From Holacanthus passer (taxonomy: Eukaryota; Chordata; Actinopteri; Pomacanthidae): a stretch of DNA of 64,000 bases. The translations under genes and the position numbers were made by a program. Location of the stretch: the NCBI GenBank assembly GCA_025331565.1, contig JAFREQ010000041.1, forward strand, positions 930,001 to 994,000, in the 5' to 3' direction. The notes below the pieces were generated by a model. The model did no database searches, had not been told where the DNA came from, and was given only the letters and a program-made list of their open reading frames with translations. Of this stretch, positions 23,440 through 33,715 are shown piece after piece. Every line of letters starts with the position of its first letter. Position 1 is the stretch's first letter.

Positions 23440-23860
23440 GAGTAATGATTTCCCATTTTCTCCTTACTTGTACCCTGTTATTAGTTAGATCAGTATGGCA
23501 GTGAAAATTAATTTTCTTTTCACTTAGAGAGGACATTACCATGATTAATTTCAGCATGGAGTGGAGGAAACTGGAGGATTGCTGCAATACGAGGAGTGAA
23601 ATCAATTTACTCTGATGTGAGAAGAGCCGGGGAATGTGGGGCATAAACAAGTATGAAATTACCCTCTCTTTCTTCTCCTCTAATAGGAAGAGAGCATAAT
23701 TTGACAAGGCCCTTTTGTGGCAGAAGAGTGACCCTCTTTGGCCTCCATTGTGATGAAAGGACCTTGGAAATGAAATTCTCTCTATCTATAGGCCATTATT
23801 TCAATATCACACACACCACTTGTGTTGCTGGCAACTGGAAAATCAATTTAGACGCAAAGA
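23440..23860. promoter_or_regulatory. Candidate conserved non-coding element, TAAT-rich
   Basis: About 420 bases with unusually many homeodomain-type cores: GAGTAATGATT, GTTATTAG, AAATTAATTTTC, TGATTAATTTC, CTCTAATAGG, GCATAATTTG and GGCCATTATTTCAAT. There is no repeat signature and no sustained open frame. Base composition and motif density resemble vertebrate enhancers near developmental genes. This is a judgement by eye; conservation cannot be seen in a single sequence. Confidence 0.3.
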
Positions 23861-24077
23861 TAAAGAAAAAACACTGTTTTTGTTTGGTTTGACGTTGTGG
23901 ATTCTGTGTGAAACAGGTTGCATTTTTTAATGATTAACCTGCTACTGGCCTCATGTGAGTTCATTAAAACCACCAGGTTTTCACTGCAAACTGATAAACA
24001 TAGCCAAAAGACTACACAACATTACACCCATGTGTGATAGTTGAACATGTGTTCTTCCAAAGGCACGGGCAGCACTG

Positions 24078-24232
24078 TGCTGCTATAACAGCCTCTACAC
24101 CTGCTGCAGGAATTCACTCCCATTCAGCCACAAGAGCATTAGTGAGGTCCAACACTGAAGCTGGGTACTAAAGTCTGGCTCTCAGTCAGCGTTCAAGTTC
24201 ATGCCAAAGGTGATGGATGGGGTGGAGGCAAC
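24078..24232 (-). mobile_element. Scrap of a second Tc1-like transposase gene
   Basis: The plus strand reads AACAGCCTCTACACCTGCTG, CCATTCAGCCACAAGAGCAT, TAGTGAGGTCCAACACTG, CTCAGTCAGCGTTCAAGTTC and GGTGATGGATGGGGTGGAGG. This is the antisense of the C-terminal coding region of a common vertebrate Tc1/mariner family. On the minus strand, broken frames give fragments corresponding to the usual NPIEHLW...ELERR, LTNALVAEW block. Only about 155 bases remain and no inverted repeats are visible, so it is an old fragment. Confidence 0.65.
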
Positions 24233-25822
24233 TCTTGCCATGCAGACTATGCATATTGGATGAATCTGCAAAACCTCAGATTACGATCAGTGACCACATT
24301 TTTTAATGTCCTCTGCAAATGTTAAAAGTTAAATGTAAAATAGTTTCTTAATATCTAAAAAGGGCAACTACAGTATGGTTAAGGTTAGGGAAAGGAAGTG
24401 GTTATGGCAAAAAATGATGGTTAATTTATCTTTAAGGTTACCATGATTACGTAGCCTTGTTCAAGCCCATGGGTTGTTAATAGTCTGTTGGTAGAGGAGT
24501 ATTCAAGACCCAGTGAAATCAAACATATAATGATTCACTCAAAGACTTGCAAAATATATACAAACCATCCCAACTGGTGGAGAAAAGAAGAGATGTCCAG
24601 CATATCTGAGAGCAGAAAATAGAGGTGATGGAAAACAGGGTGCACACAGCCCTGACTCTGTAAATGGGTAAGAAACCAAGTGGCTTGGACCGAGCCACAC
24701 AGCAGGAGAGGTTTCCCAGTTCCTGCTTGATAGGTGGGCGACATGAGTGTTGCTATGTTTGCCAAGGCAATGCTTGTATTAGTGTGTCCGGTAATGTTGA
24801 CTTACTTGCCCATGGACATCCAACTTACTTTCTGTTCATGAAGTTGGGAGGCATGGTTTCTGAAGGGGCTCTAAAGGAAGAGATGTATTTGTTTGAGTGT
24901 TGAGTACAAATGTCAAATGTCACTCAACTTTTAATTCAGGTTGCTGTTTTGAACCACAGCCTTCCGTGAGGCTTCTGTAAATTCATTCTGTGCCACTTTA
25001 GCTCCTCTTTTTTTAGATACATATACCACATGTCTGGTGGAGAATCACATTTGAACCTGCCATACTCTGCCCCTCAGTTCTATAAATTAATTAATTCATT
25101 CATTCATTCATTAAAAAAAAATAATCAGTCCAGCCTTCGATTTCTCCTAGTGCAAAAATCCTGACATCAGTACATCAGTTGTGCAGTTTGTGCACCCTCA
25201 TGTCATCAACAATAATCTGGTACAAAAACATGTCTTGCAATATGAGCAGCACAGCAACTCAAAGCTTTTCAAAGTCTTGAAATCTGCTTGTGGCTTAAGC
25301 TGAACTACTGATAGTAGCTTGAAAAGCCGTAAGGGTTTGACTTGGGTTTGATGCATTTACTTAGCATTCTTGTCTTAACTTTGAATATTATTGAGTTCTT
25401 TCACACTTTAGTTAACATTTGAGCAGTGAGCTAAACACGTTTGATCGACAGCACACCAATATGAAAAGTCAACAACCTCCACTAGCGTCTCTCCGTGTAC
25501 CTAATATGTAGTCTCAAAACCAAACTGTAAGTTTATGCGAAATCATGTTCCATCAAAACCTTCAACCTGATGAAGGCAAATGAAGGAAAGTAATCCTCAT
25601 GGCCAAGCTGGAGTCCAGAGACTGGACATCAAGGCTGATCTGAGAGACTGAACTGAGCCCAGTGGCGTCATCCCTCACACTTGCTCTGAGAGGCATGAAG
25701 GCCACAGAGGAGGCTCCGTCCTTGGTCACCAGTTGTTATAGCCGGACACTCAAAGCCATCTCACTCGACAGATCAAGATGGATGGCTGAAATCTTTGTCT
25801 TATCTTTGCATGCTGAGGAGCT
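24233..25822. other. Non-coding stretch; no gene seen
   Basis: Contains GTTAAGGTTAGGGAAAGGAA near 24377 (the TTAGG-type repeat motif) and a small ATTC/AATT simple run at about 25083-25111. Frames at 24535-24903 look random. Confidence 0.45.
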
Positions 25823-26212
25823 CTATTGCAAGTCCAATGAAGACAGATGAGCACTAACACAGGCTGATTTGGGGGATGCTCCGTGCCATCCCTCAAGTGG
25901 ACGGAGGCCGGGCGACCGCCGGGGTGTACTGGCTGATGTCCTTGGCCGCTGGGGCGACTCGAGCTCTGCGTCTTCGGGGATGAGGGGTAAGGATGAGAGG
26001 GGCCTCCAGTGTTTTTCATCAGCTGTTGATGTATGACGGGTGCTTTCCTCTAACACTTGGTCTGGTGGATCAACAGTGTGAGAGCTGGCAGAGCTGGGGA
26101 GGGATCTTATGAATGGCAAGCTGCTCGCACTGAGAATGATGGTGGGTCTTCCTCCCAGGCTCTCAGATGCCGGGGAGCAACTGAGGCTGTGATTACATGT
26201 GGAACACGACAC
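25823..26212 (-). other. Unassigned 129-codon open frame, possible exon
   Basis: The minus-strand frame is rich in Ser, Pro and Arg, with runs such as LSSLPLIPEDAELESPQRPR and TSASTPRRSPGLRPL. The DNA at 25890-26000 is richer in G+C and CpG than its surroundings. I recognise no domain. A disordered part of a nuclear or cytoskeletal protein, a piece of LINE ORF1, or chance in a GC-rich stretch would all look like this. No convincing splice sites frame it exactly. A second minus-strand frame (25750-26019, 89 codons) overlaps it in another phase. Confidence 0.2.
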
Positions 26213-28479
26213 AGCAGCCTGTGAAACTCATCACTCCTCAGTGGGCTGAGCTGCTTTCTGCAGAATGTAAAAACACTAGAGAACAGTTCCTCTATTTTCT
26301 GAAGTCTTCCTCGTTGTTGTCAGCTCATTCAGTCGCTCTTTTCTTAGAAATTCTGGTTTTTGATTTTGTTTTTTTAACATCACAGGGTGAATTCTGTAAC
26401 ACAGATAAGACTGATTATAGAGAAAGAAAAATACAGCTGTAACCAAAGGTGAGGTCAGACAATGAAAGGAAAGCAGGACCATTTCTGGACTTTTTCCATC
26501 CCAAGGTGAGACTTCTTCATTCTTTTATGTCACATTTTGATATTTCTGTTGTGGTTTTGTGGTTTTGGGGTGGACCAACATAGGCAGGAACAGAAACGGA
26601 CTGGTAGTTTGGCAAAAAAATTCCAAGGCAAACATTTAGCAAGTGATCGCAGGAGAAACATGAGAGTTAGATTCTACCATATGGGACAGAATGGTCTGGC
26701 AAAGGATTGGAGTCAGGACCAGGCTTATGTAGGAGGTGGTTAATGATAACTGGGGACAGGTGTGTCCCATCTGCCAGGACTCAGAGGGGGAAGTGGGAGT
26801 CACACCAGCCACGCCTCCAGCCACAGACACTGAAAAGGAGAAAAGGAAAAAAAACACAGACAACAGAAAACCAAACACAAAAAACCCAGACCATGACAAT
26901 TTCATGAATTTAAATTCTACTCATTTAACTCCTTGTCAGTGTCTCCTGGTCATCACCATCACCTGTAATAAGCTTATATGACACTAGCTCTTCTTGCTGT
27001 ATGTCTTATTCTGGTTGCAGTCATGTTCAGGATATGATAAAGAACTTGGATATTTTACGGCTCATTGCATCTGAATTAACAACAATAACAAAACAATATA
27101 ATGTGCGAATATTGCATTATTTAGACAGACGCGGGCCTATGTTAGCTCTACAAAATGTCAGCTCTATCAATTCATGTTATGATACCTCTGTCAAACAATA
27201 CTTTCCAATAAGCTTTTCAATGAATGTGACTGTAATGTTTATTTAAAAAATGCACTGTTTCCTGTGTCGAGGTTCAAGTGTTCTCTGCAGGTCAGCAGAC
27301 ACGATGACTGACTGAACGTTGTCCCTCTTTTCAGATTGGTCTAACTGGAGCAGGTGTGGTGACCATTGCATTAATTTTAAGTGTTATGTTAAAGTATAGA
27401 AGTGTGATGGAATGCTAACACTATGTTCACAGATATAAAAACACTGACTGAATGCAATAAAGTGATCGAAATACAGTGGCATGCTTCTTTGAATGGGCCT
27501 GTGCCCTTTTGTAAATTCATTTTATCATATTTTCGGTCTTGAAGACAGAAGACGTATGAGGAGTCAAACAGGGGACGTCCCAGTCACGTGATAATGCGAC
27601 TAGATATTTTGTGAGTCTTCAAGATCGACAAACTCTTCTGGCTTCTGAAATTTGCTAGACAAAACATGAGCAGTCCAAGCTGAACAATCAAAGCGCTCTT
27701 GTGGTCTAAATCCAAAACCTCCCAGCGCCATCACACCTGATGAAATATGTTGACAAGCCCCAAAAGATTTGGTGAGATTTTCTTTTCTTTCAAAGCTCCA
27801 CATCTCCACACTGCCCTGATATCATTTTTGTTTAGAAAAAAGCTATATTCCCTTCATATATTCTAAATCAAATTAAAACAATAATTAAGTCTAAATATAA
27901 AAGATTTTAGTTTAAAAATAGTTGCGAAGGTGCATGTTATAGCTGCAGGTGCTCTGTGCGTAGGCTCCTGTCAATGCCATAATGTTCTGAGACTGTGATT
28001 ACACAGACAAATAGGTGCAAGTGGACTCTTGTGGTAGATTACTTGAACAATGGTGGGTTCGCTTGTTTACGTCTTTATCATGGAGACAAAATCATTTTTG
28101 CCGTGAAAAGCCTCCAGAGTCACAAACTCCTGTCTCAGAGTATAATAAACCACTGTGCAGTATTTTGGCATCTGATAAATCTTGTAACTAATGGATCTGT
28201 TACTTGAACCTGCCTTTCCTGCAGGGCTGTTTTTAGGCATATAGTAGAAATCTTTTGTGATTAACTTCAGATGCCTGATCTTCTATCTTCGTCCATCACA
28301 CAGATATCCACCAATCACCAATTGGGCCCATTTAAAAAAGTAAATGTGGAATTTATGAAAGACACGTTAGGCTTCCACTATATTTTTTGCATCACTTTTA
28401 TTACTTCTTCAGTACTGTGAGCGTGACCTACAAACAGCACAAGCCTTTTTTGCTGTGTCTGTGACTGGAAAACTGGGAA
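26213..28479. other. Non-coding stretch; no gene seen
   Basis: The part at 26730-26900 (GGGGACAGGTGTGTCCCATC, then CAGCCACGCCTCCAGCCACA and an A-rich tail) has the feel of a fish repeat tail, but I cannot place it. Otherwise nothing recognised. Confidence 0.4.
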
Positions 28480-28492
28480 GTACAGGGACGAG

Positions 28493-28918
28493 ATGGCAAA
28501 ATCTGTGAGCTGCACGGTCTGTGAGCGGCTGACTGAGAGGATTGCACAGCTTGAAAAACAGATTGAAACGCCGCATCAAATACGTAAGAGTGAGAAATTC
28601 ATTCACTCTGTAGGAGCTACTGTACAAGGTGCTGAGAACGGACAGACTCTCGTAGGCAGGATTACATCAAATGTAGAGTATCCTGCCACAGATCCTGACA
28701 CACTGTCCTGGATGTGTCCTAATGCCACTGGATCAGCTGTTGAGGATCCCACACCAGCCTTTGCTAATGTTGTGCTGGACAGAAAGAGTCAACTCCAGCC
28801 AGGACTTGGGCCGATGTCTTTCGTCGCAAAGGCGAATCCAGCAAGACATCAAAGAAGAAAGTACCAGCACTCACTCAACCACCCAAACTCTCTTTGCAAA
28901 GCAAGTATGACCCACTGA
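28493..28918 (+). pseudogene. LINE ORF1 start, degenerate
   Basis: The 141-codon frame begins MAKSVSCTVCERLTERIAQL and continues with EKQIETPHQIRK. So a Cys-x-x-Cys pair is followed by a short heptad-like coiled coil, the usual beginning of ORF1 proteins in this LINE group. These proteins bind the element's RNA. The frame ends at 28918. The segment from 28920 to about 29130 is broken and only faintly similar in character. A host gene is unlikely given the LINE parts directly downstream. Confidence 0.6.
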
Positions 28919-29129
28919 CTGTGAACAAAAGCTGTGATAACACTATGTTGAATGCAGAGATGTTAATTACACCACTGGCATCAAGGCTGACCAAAACCGA
29001 AGAAACATCCTGTATATTGCTGTATTGCTTGACACCCAATGTCATATTATTCTGACTGGGAACCAAACATATAAGAATGGCAAAGACTGAAAATCTAACT
29101 ATGGCTGACACATGTGTCAGGGAGCAAAC

Positions 29130-29520
29130 ACAGCAAACTGTTGCCAGTTATCCTCTCTACGCTTCCAAGTAACAGGTGGATTATTATTCATGCTGGGTCT
29201 TTTGACATTCTGCAAAGGAAAAAAAAAACGTTTGCCTGCTACTGAAGCAGCTGAGTGATGGTCAGTTGCAACATGTATTCATTTCAGGCCCCATTCCAAC
29301 CTTCGAATTGAATCTTTCAGCAGAATCCTTGACCTGAATGCATGACTGATATTGCCGTGTCTCACACATGGGATAAGTTTATTGACCATTTCAATATCTG
29401 TTGGAATTGTAAAGCTCTAAGTCTGATGGGATACGTCCAAGCATCAGACTGCTGCTAGATGCCAATATATATCACGCTCTTGGGATGCCATACCAAAACA
29501 AGAATGCACAGATGAGCGTC
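29130..29520 (+). pseudogene. SGNH-esterase part of LINE ORF1, degenerate
   Basis: In shifting plus-strand frames one reads IIIHAGSFDIL, which fits the GxND block of SGNH hydrolases with Asn replaced. Next comes LLKQLSDGQLQHVFISGPIP, the block before the next strand. Then SDGIRPSIRLLLDANIYHAL, where the DxxH block has Arg instead of the catalytic His. ORF1 of CR1/L2-type LINEs carries this esterase. Several stops and shifts show it is dead. Confidence 0.65.
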
Positions 29521-29599
29521 CTCTCCACCACATTCACCAATCAAGGAGTTAGTTAAAGCTGCAGCAAAAACTGATGAACTATCAAACAGAAATAAGAGA

Positions 29600-29945
29600 C
29601 CTGGCTAAACAGCATTACTGGTCATGACTCGATCAGCAACTCTGGCAGAGGCTTGTCCTCCAAATTATCATTTTTATCAGTCGGAGAAAAGAGGGAAGGA
29701 GGCAGGATTGCATCCATTTTTTCTACACAGTTTGTTAATAATGACACTGATCTGGGTGAGTTTATCATCATCATTTGCATATCTTCGTCTTGGGCTCAAA
29801 GCAGATCACTACATTTTTGCAGGGATTCGAGCTGAGCTGATCACTAGATATAACAGGTTAATCCTGAAAGGATACCTGAATATTCATATCAACAAAAAGA
29901 ATGACTCCAAGCTATGGAGCAGCTTTGAACTTTGAACCCAACATA
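29600..29945 (+). pseudogene. LINE ORF2 endonuclease part, degenerate
   Basis: The recognisable pieces are CPPNYHFYQSEKRGKEAG in one frame and GGRIASIFSTQFVNNDTDLG in the next, which together match the start of the AP-endonuclease domain (the RxGRGGGIA region). Further on is LILKGYLNIHINKKNDSKLW, in the place of the GDFNIH motif, with the essential Asp lost. The end FEL-stop-TQH fits the segment that normally precedes the SxPTH block, which is missing. Confidence 0.7.
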
Positions 29946-29984
29946 AACATACAACAAACATCGCAACGTATGACCATCTCTAAA

Positions 29985-30430
29985 TCAAAAAGATGCTGGA
30001 AAGTCGAGTCAATTACTGTAACACACTCCAGAAATAGAGAGACTTCAGCTCATTCAAAAACTCTGCAGCATGGTTATTAACCAGAACCAAGAGGAGAGAA
30101 CACATTAATCCAGTTTTAGCTGCCCTGCACTGGCTTACTGTAAGAGTTCAAATTGATTTTTAAAGTCCCCCTTATAAATAATGACCTTAATGGGCTAGGA
30201 CCAAGCTACAGTGCTAAATCCCTTGTTCACTATCAAGAACACTTTGATCATCTGCTGCTGGTTTACTGGAGGTGCTGAAAGCTGAACAGCTGAAAGAAAA
30301 GCAGGGATGCAGTTTTAGTCAATTAGGCCCCAGAACTGTGGAACACACTGTCTGATGATACGAGGGAAGCAAGCTGGTTAAATATTTTCAAAAGAAGGCT
30401 GAAAACGTATCTTTGCACTTTGACCTGCTG
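29985..30430 (+). pseudogene. LINE ORF2 reverse-transcriptase C-terminus, degenerate
   Basis: Recognisable pieces are MLESRVNYCNTL (the SRLDYCN block), LLTRTKRREHINPVLAALHW (the LTRT...H-IxPVLxxLHWLP block), then LGPRTVEHTV and FQKKAENVSLHFDLL (the W-NxLP and FKxxLKTxLF ends). Stops occur throughout. This is the thumb and C-terminal end of a CR1/L2-type polymerase. Confidence 0.8.
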
Positions 30431-30490
30431 TGACCTTCCTGATACAGGCCTCAAACTCTTTGTGCACACTGCTGCACTTCTTTTAAAAGG

Positions 30491-30863
30491 TATTTTACTT
30501 GATTTTGTGTACTTTTTAAATTCTTCTTATTATGAATTCATCTAATCTAATGCATTCGGTGTATTCGATTTACATTATATTAATCCCATTCTTACTTATT
30601 GTCAAGTGGGTTTTATTCTCCATCTCACTTTACATTCATTATGGCAGTCTATCCCTCTTTTTATACATCTTCATCTTATTTTACTATTCATTATCAAGTG
30701 GGTCAGCTTGGAGTTCAGGGGCCCCAAAACACACTGCCACTAGCATGAATTTAAAAAAGGGCACAAGCTCATTCAAAGAAGCATTTTCACTGTATTTTGA
30801 TCACTTTATTACATTCAGCCAGTGTTTTCATATCTGTGAACATAGTGTCAGTGAGGATTAAGT
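30491..30863. other. AT-rich stretch after the LINE; nothing firm
   Basis: A 109-codon frame at 30532-30861 is rich in Leu, Ile, Tyr and Ser because of T-rich DNA. A short direct repeat (ATTGTCAAGTGGGT and ATTATCAAGTGGGT) occurs at about 30597 and 30690. It may be the LINE 3' tail. Confidence 0.4.
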
Positions 30864-30914
30864 GTTAAGTATCGAAGCGTGATAACATCATTCTATCACG
30901 CTTCAATACTTAAC
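30864..30914. repeat. 21-bp inverted repeat with 9-base loop
   Basis: The left arm is GTTAAGTATCGAAGCGTGAT plus A (30864-30884). The loop is ACATCATTC. The right arm (30894-30914) is the exact complement except for one G-T position. As RNA the stem would be almost perfect. It is shorter than a usual microRNA precursor, and I know no microRNA with this sequence. It could be the fused ends of a lost DNA element. Confidence 0.85.
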
Positions 30915-33062
30915 CATAAAACTAAAACTTAATGAAATGGACTCACATTTTCCCCTGAGACTGTCACCAGACTGTAACTCCAGTATGACCAATAGGTGCA
31001 GAGGGACAGCGTTCAGTCGGTCATCATGTCTGCTGGTGCAGCGCTGCTACCTGACTGCTCGCTCGCTGCTGGATGGCGAACAGCTAACCTGGCAAAGCAC
31101 ATTTGAACCTTGACACAGACGGAGTGAAAACAGTGCAGCTTTGAGAATCAGCAAGCCATTTCAACTTGCTGACTTGTATCATTTTTACTAGAAAGTCATG
31201 AAAGGCCTTAATAAATCAGTTAGATTAAAAGAAACATATCTGTCATGTTCATTTAATAGCATATTGGACACTGTTAGTGTTCGACGAGGGTGTCATAACA
31301 TGGATTGATAGAGCTGAAACACATTCAGAGGGATTGATGGGGTTTCATTTGATTTCATTACTCTGGATCAGCGTTCAAAGGGCCAAATGATGTGCAAGCA
31401 CAAGTCACAAGTCATCTTTCAAGTGGGCTGACTTAATGCCAGCTCATCCTCTTTCTGTGGTGTGTAAGCATGACGGACAATTAACTTGATAGATTCTGAG
31501 AGTAGAGGAGGATTCCACTGATAGACCACAGCGTGGAGTTTAAGTGTGTCTCAGTAAAGATCAAAGCACATCCAGTCAGGGTGCATACAGATGTGGCTGC
31601 CGCATTAAAATTACATCGCTGAATTTTTACCTCCTCTCCATTTCTACTTTTCTGCTTCTGTTTTTCTCAGAGGGCAGAGAGATGGCTATGAGATGACCAG
31701 TGGGTTGTTCACATCTAGTATTAATGCAGGATAGTTTCTGGGATGATTTCCTTCTTTCTTATTTTTTCTTTAATGCATTGGTTTTCTGACACTTTAAAAT
31801 TTTGAACACTATTTTTGAACACTATTTTATATTATATTAAGTGTGTATACAACGTGTATTGAACAAATTTACACAAGAAAAACAGAAGATTGGCAGAAAA
31901 AGGTAGAAAGACCTGGAGCTCCTATGAAGTTTGAAGATCAGTCAGATGCCAGTGCTGAGCTGGTAACACACACATTCTGTCTGTGTGTGTTACCAGCACC
32001 AGATGGAGGATGAGGCCGACCGGTTAGAGGGGGGAACTCATTCATGTCCTGGATGTCCAAACCACAGGCAGCCTGGGGGGGGGACAGCCAATGAGGTGGG
32101 AGGGCAGCCATCTAGTCCAGGGTGGGCAGGAGAAGGTGGACAGTCTAAAACTTGTCAAGCTAAAGTGCCTCCTGTGCTTGCAGCGAGGAAGTGGCGTCTA
32201 TGCTCAGGTCTTTCACTCTTCACAAGAGCCTAGGGTACGACCTAGGTAAGATGGAGGCAGTAGACTTTGTTCTTAAGCTCAGAGATCTCATCTCATCTCA
32301 GCTGATGTCCCAGCCTGGTGTCCTGGACTGAGGCTGATAGGTCAGGGGAGCAGGGCTGGCTGGCACAACCTGGTTTTCCTAGTGTCAAAAATGAACATAC
32401 ATTAAAAAATAGTATATAATTCACAAAAATGTGTAAAGTATACCGCTACATGTAAGAATTTTTAAATTTTAAAAAAATTACTAAAATTATCAACTGAATG
32501 TGAAGATATAACAGTTTGTATTGTAGATGTATTGTGTTGCAGAGATATCAGTGTAAGTTAGCATGCGAACCAGTCAGCCCCAGGCCAGTCTGTCTCATGA
32601 TACCACTTTGTACCTCAAGAAGTGATGGTGAGTCACTGTAGTGTCCAGTCTGTCCTCAGTCCAACATGAGAGGATGAAGAAGTAGCGCTGCCCCGAAGGT
32701 GTATTCTAATCAGCTCGTCAATCGTGTTGAAGGTACAGCCCCTGATCAGACCATCTCAGGACTGGTACTCAAGGAATGAAAAAGTAAACACAATGATGGC
32801 TGAAGCTCTTGGCAAGTGACCATTATCATCGCCACCATCACCCACTCTCTGGATAACATTGGCTATTTAACAATACCTTATAAGAGTAACTAATTATATC
32901 ACGTTACTGACAGTTTTAATATGTTTGCTATGGGACCACAGACCAATTTCTTATGATAATGGTGGACGCTCCAACTTTCTGGTGATATGATGCCCCTGGT
33001 TTGTTTGGAGTGTGGAATATGAATTGCACAGGTGGCCACATCTTACATATAGTACCTTTAAA
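30915..33062. other. Non-coding stretch; no gene seen
   Basis: Includes a GC-rich, G-run containing patch at 31990-32230 (nine or ten G at about 32075) with an 82-codon frame that I do not credit. A tandem TTTTTGAACACTA pair lies at about 31800-31825. An acceptor-like tract ends at about 31671. No repeat family recognised. Confidence 0.45.
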
Positions 33063-33400
33063 AGTGAGAAGAGCTGTGCATTGTGAGGTTTTGGTCTTGA
33101 TGGATCGCAGCTTCTTGCCAGAGGGGAGTTTGCGTCTGTGTTGGGAGGGGTCGGCCATAATCTTTCCTGCTGGACGGTCTAGGAGGAATGGCAAAATGCA
33201 GCCAATCACCTTCTCAGCAGAGTGAATGATATGCTGCAGTCTGCCCTTGTCCTTGGCAATGACATCAGCATACCAGGTACAGATGGAGGAGGTGAAGATG
33301 GAGGAGGTGATAGTGGTTTAGAAGTGAGCCATCATTGACTTTGGTAATGAACTTCTTCCACGTTGCACCAGGACACCAGGTGGTCAACCTCCCACCTATT
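33063..33400 (-). mobile_element. LINE reverse-transcriptase C-terminal fragment
   Basis: On the minus strand the frame reads WYADVIAKDKGRLQHIIHSA, EKVIGCILP, then ADPSQHRRKLPSGKKLRSIK and TKTSQ. This is the well-known C-terminal end of a fish LINE polymerase that normally runs W-xxxAxxKD...GRLQ...SAEKxIGC...DPxHP...LPSGRRxR. Upstream pieces corresponding to the preceding strand are visible to about 33400 with one early stop and a 16-bp tandem duplication at about 33282-33312. The family differs from the LINE at 28.5-30.5 kb. Only the end is kept, as expected of 5'-truncated copies. Confidence 0.8.
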
Positions 33401-33640
33401 GTGACATGAATCTCAACATTTAGGGAAGTTTTGGAAAATGTCAGCAGTCATGTAAAGCATGAATATCAAGTTTGGGTTACAACGACAATCAGACATGCAC
33501 GTTCATGAAAAAGTGCACATGCATCAATGGATAAATCTGCACATTTCAACACAACAAATACAAGGTGACCCAGGACACAGTCTGCATAACTGAATGCTGG
33601 CATTTATGTGTGCACTGTTTGCTGGTCACTGTTCACGGCA
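33401..33640. other. Non-coding stretch; nothing recognised
   Basis: No repeat, exon or RNA gene recognised. Confidence 0.5.
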
Positions 33641-33715
33641 GCGCTAAGCATGTAATTAATCTGATAATTACCTGCAGAGAAATTAAGGATAGAAATTAAT
33701 TACAGGCATGTGTTG
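33641..33715. promoter_or_regulatory. Candidate homeodomain-site cluster with inverted arms
   Basis: Within 65 bases there are three TAATTA-type cores (33653, 33665 and 33696 regions) and a GAAATTAAGG. TGTAATTAAT at 33651-33660 is the exact complement of ATTAATTACA at 33695-33704. No coding frame and no repeat signature. Confidence 0.3.

Larger units (their letters stand above)
28480..30490 (+). mobile_element. Decayed L2/CR1-type LINE with a large internal deletion
   Basis: A non-LTR retrotransposon remnant. In order it shows an ORF1 start with a Cys motif and coiled coil (28493-28918), an SGNH-esterase-like part (about 29130-29520), the apurinic endonuclease start of ORF2 (about 29600-29945) and the reverse-transcriptase C-terminal region (about 29985-30430). 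The polymerase core with the catalytic Asp pair is absent. Presence of an esterase in ORF1 is typical of CR1/L2-clade LINEs in fish. Every part is broken by stops or shifts. The 3' tail and the exact 5' start are not clear. Confidence 0.8.
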
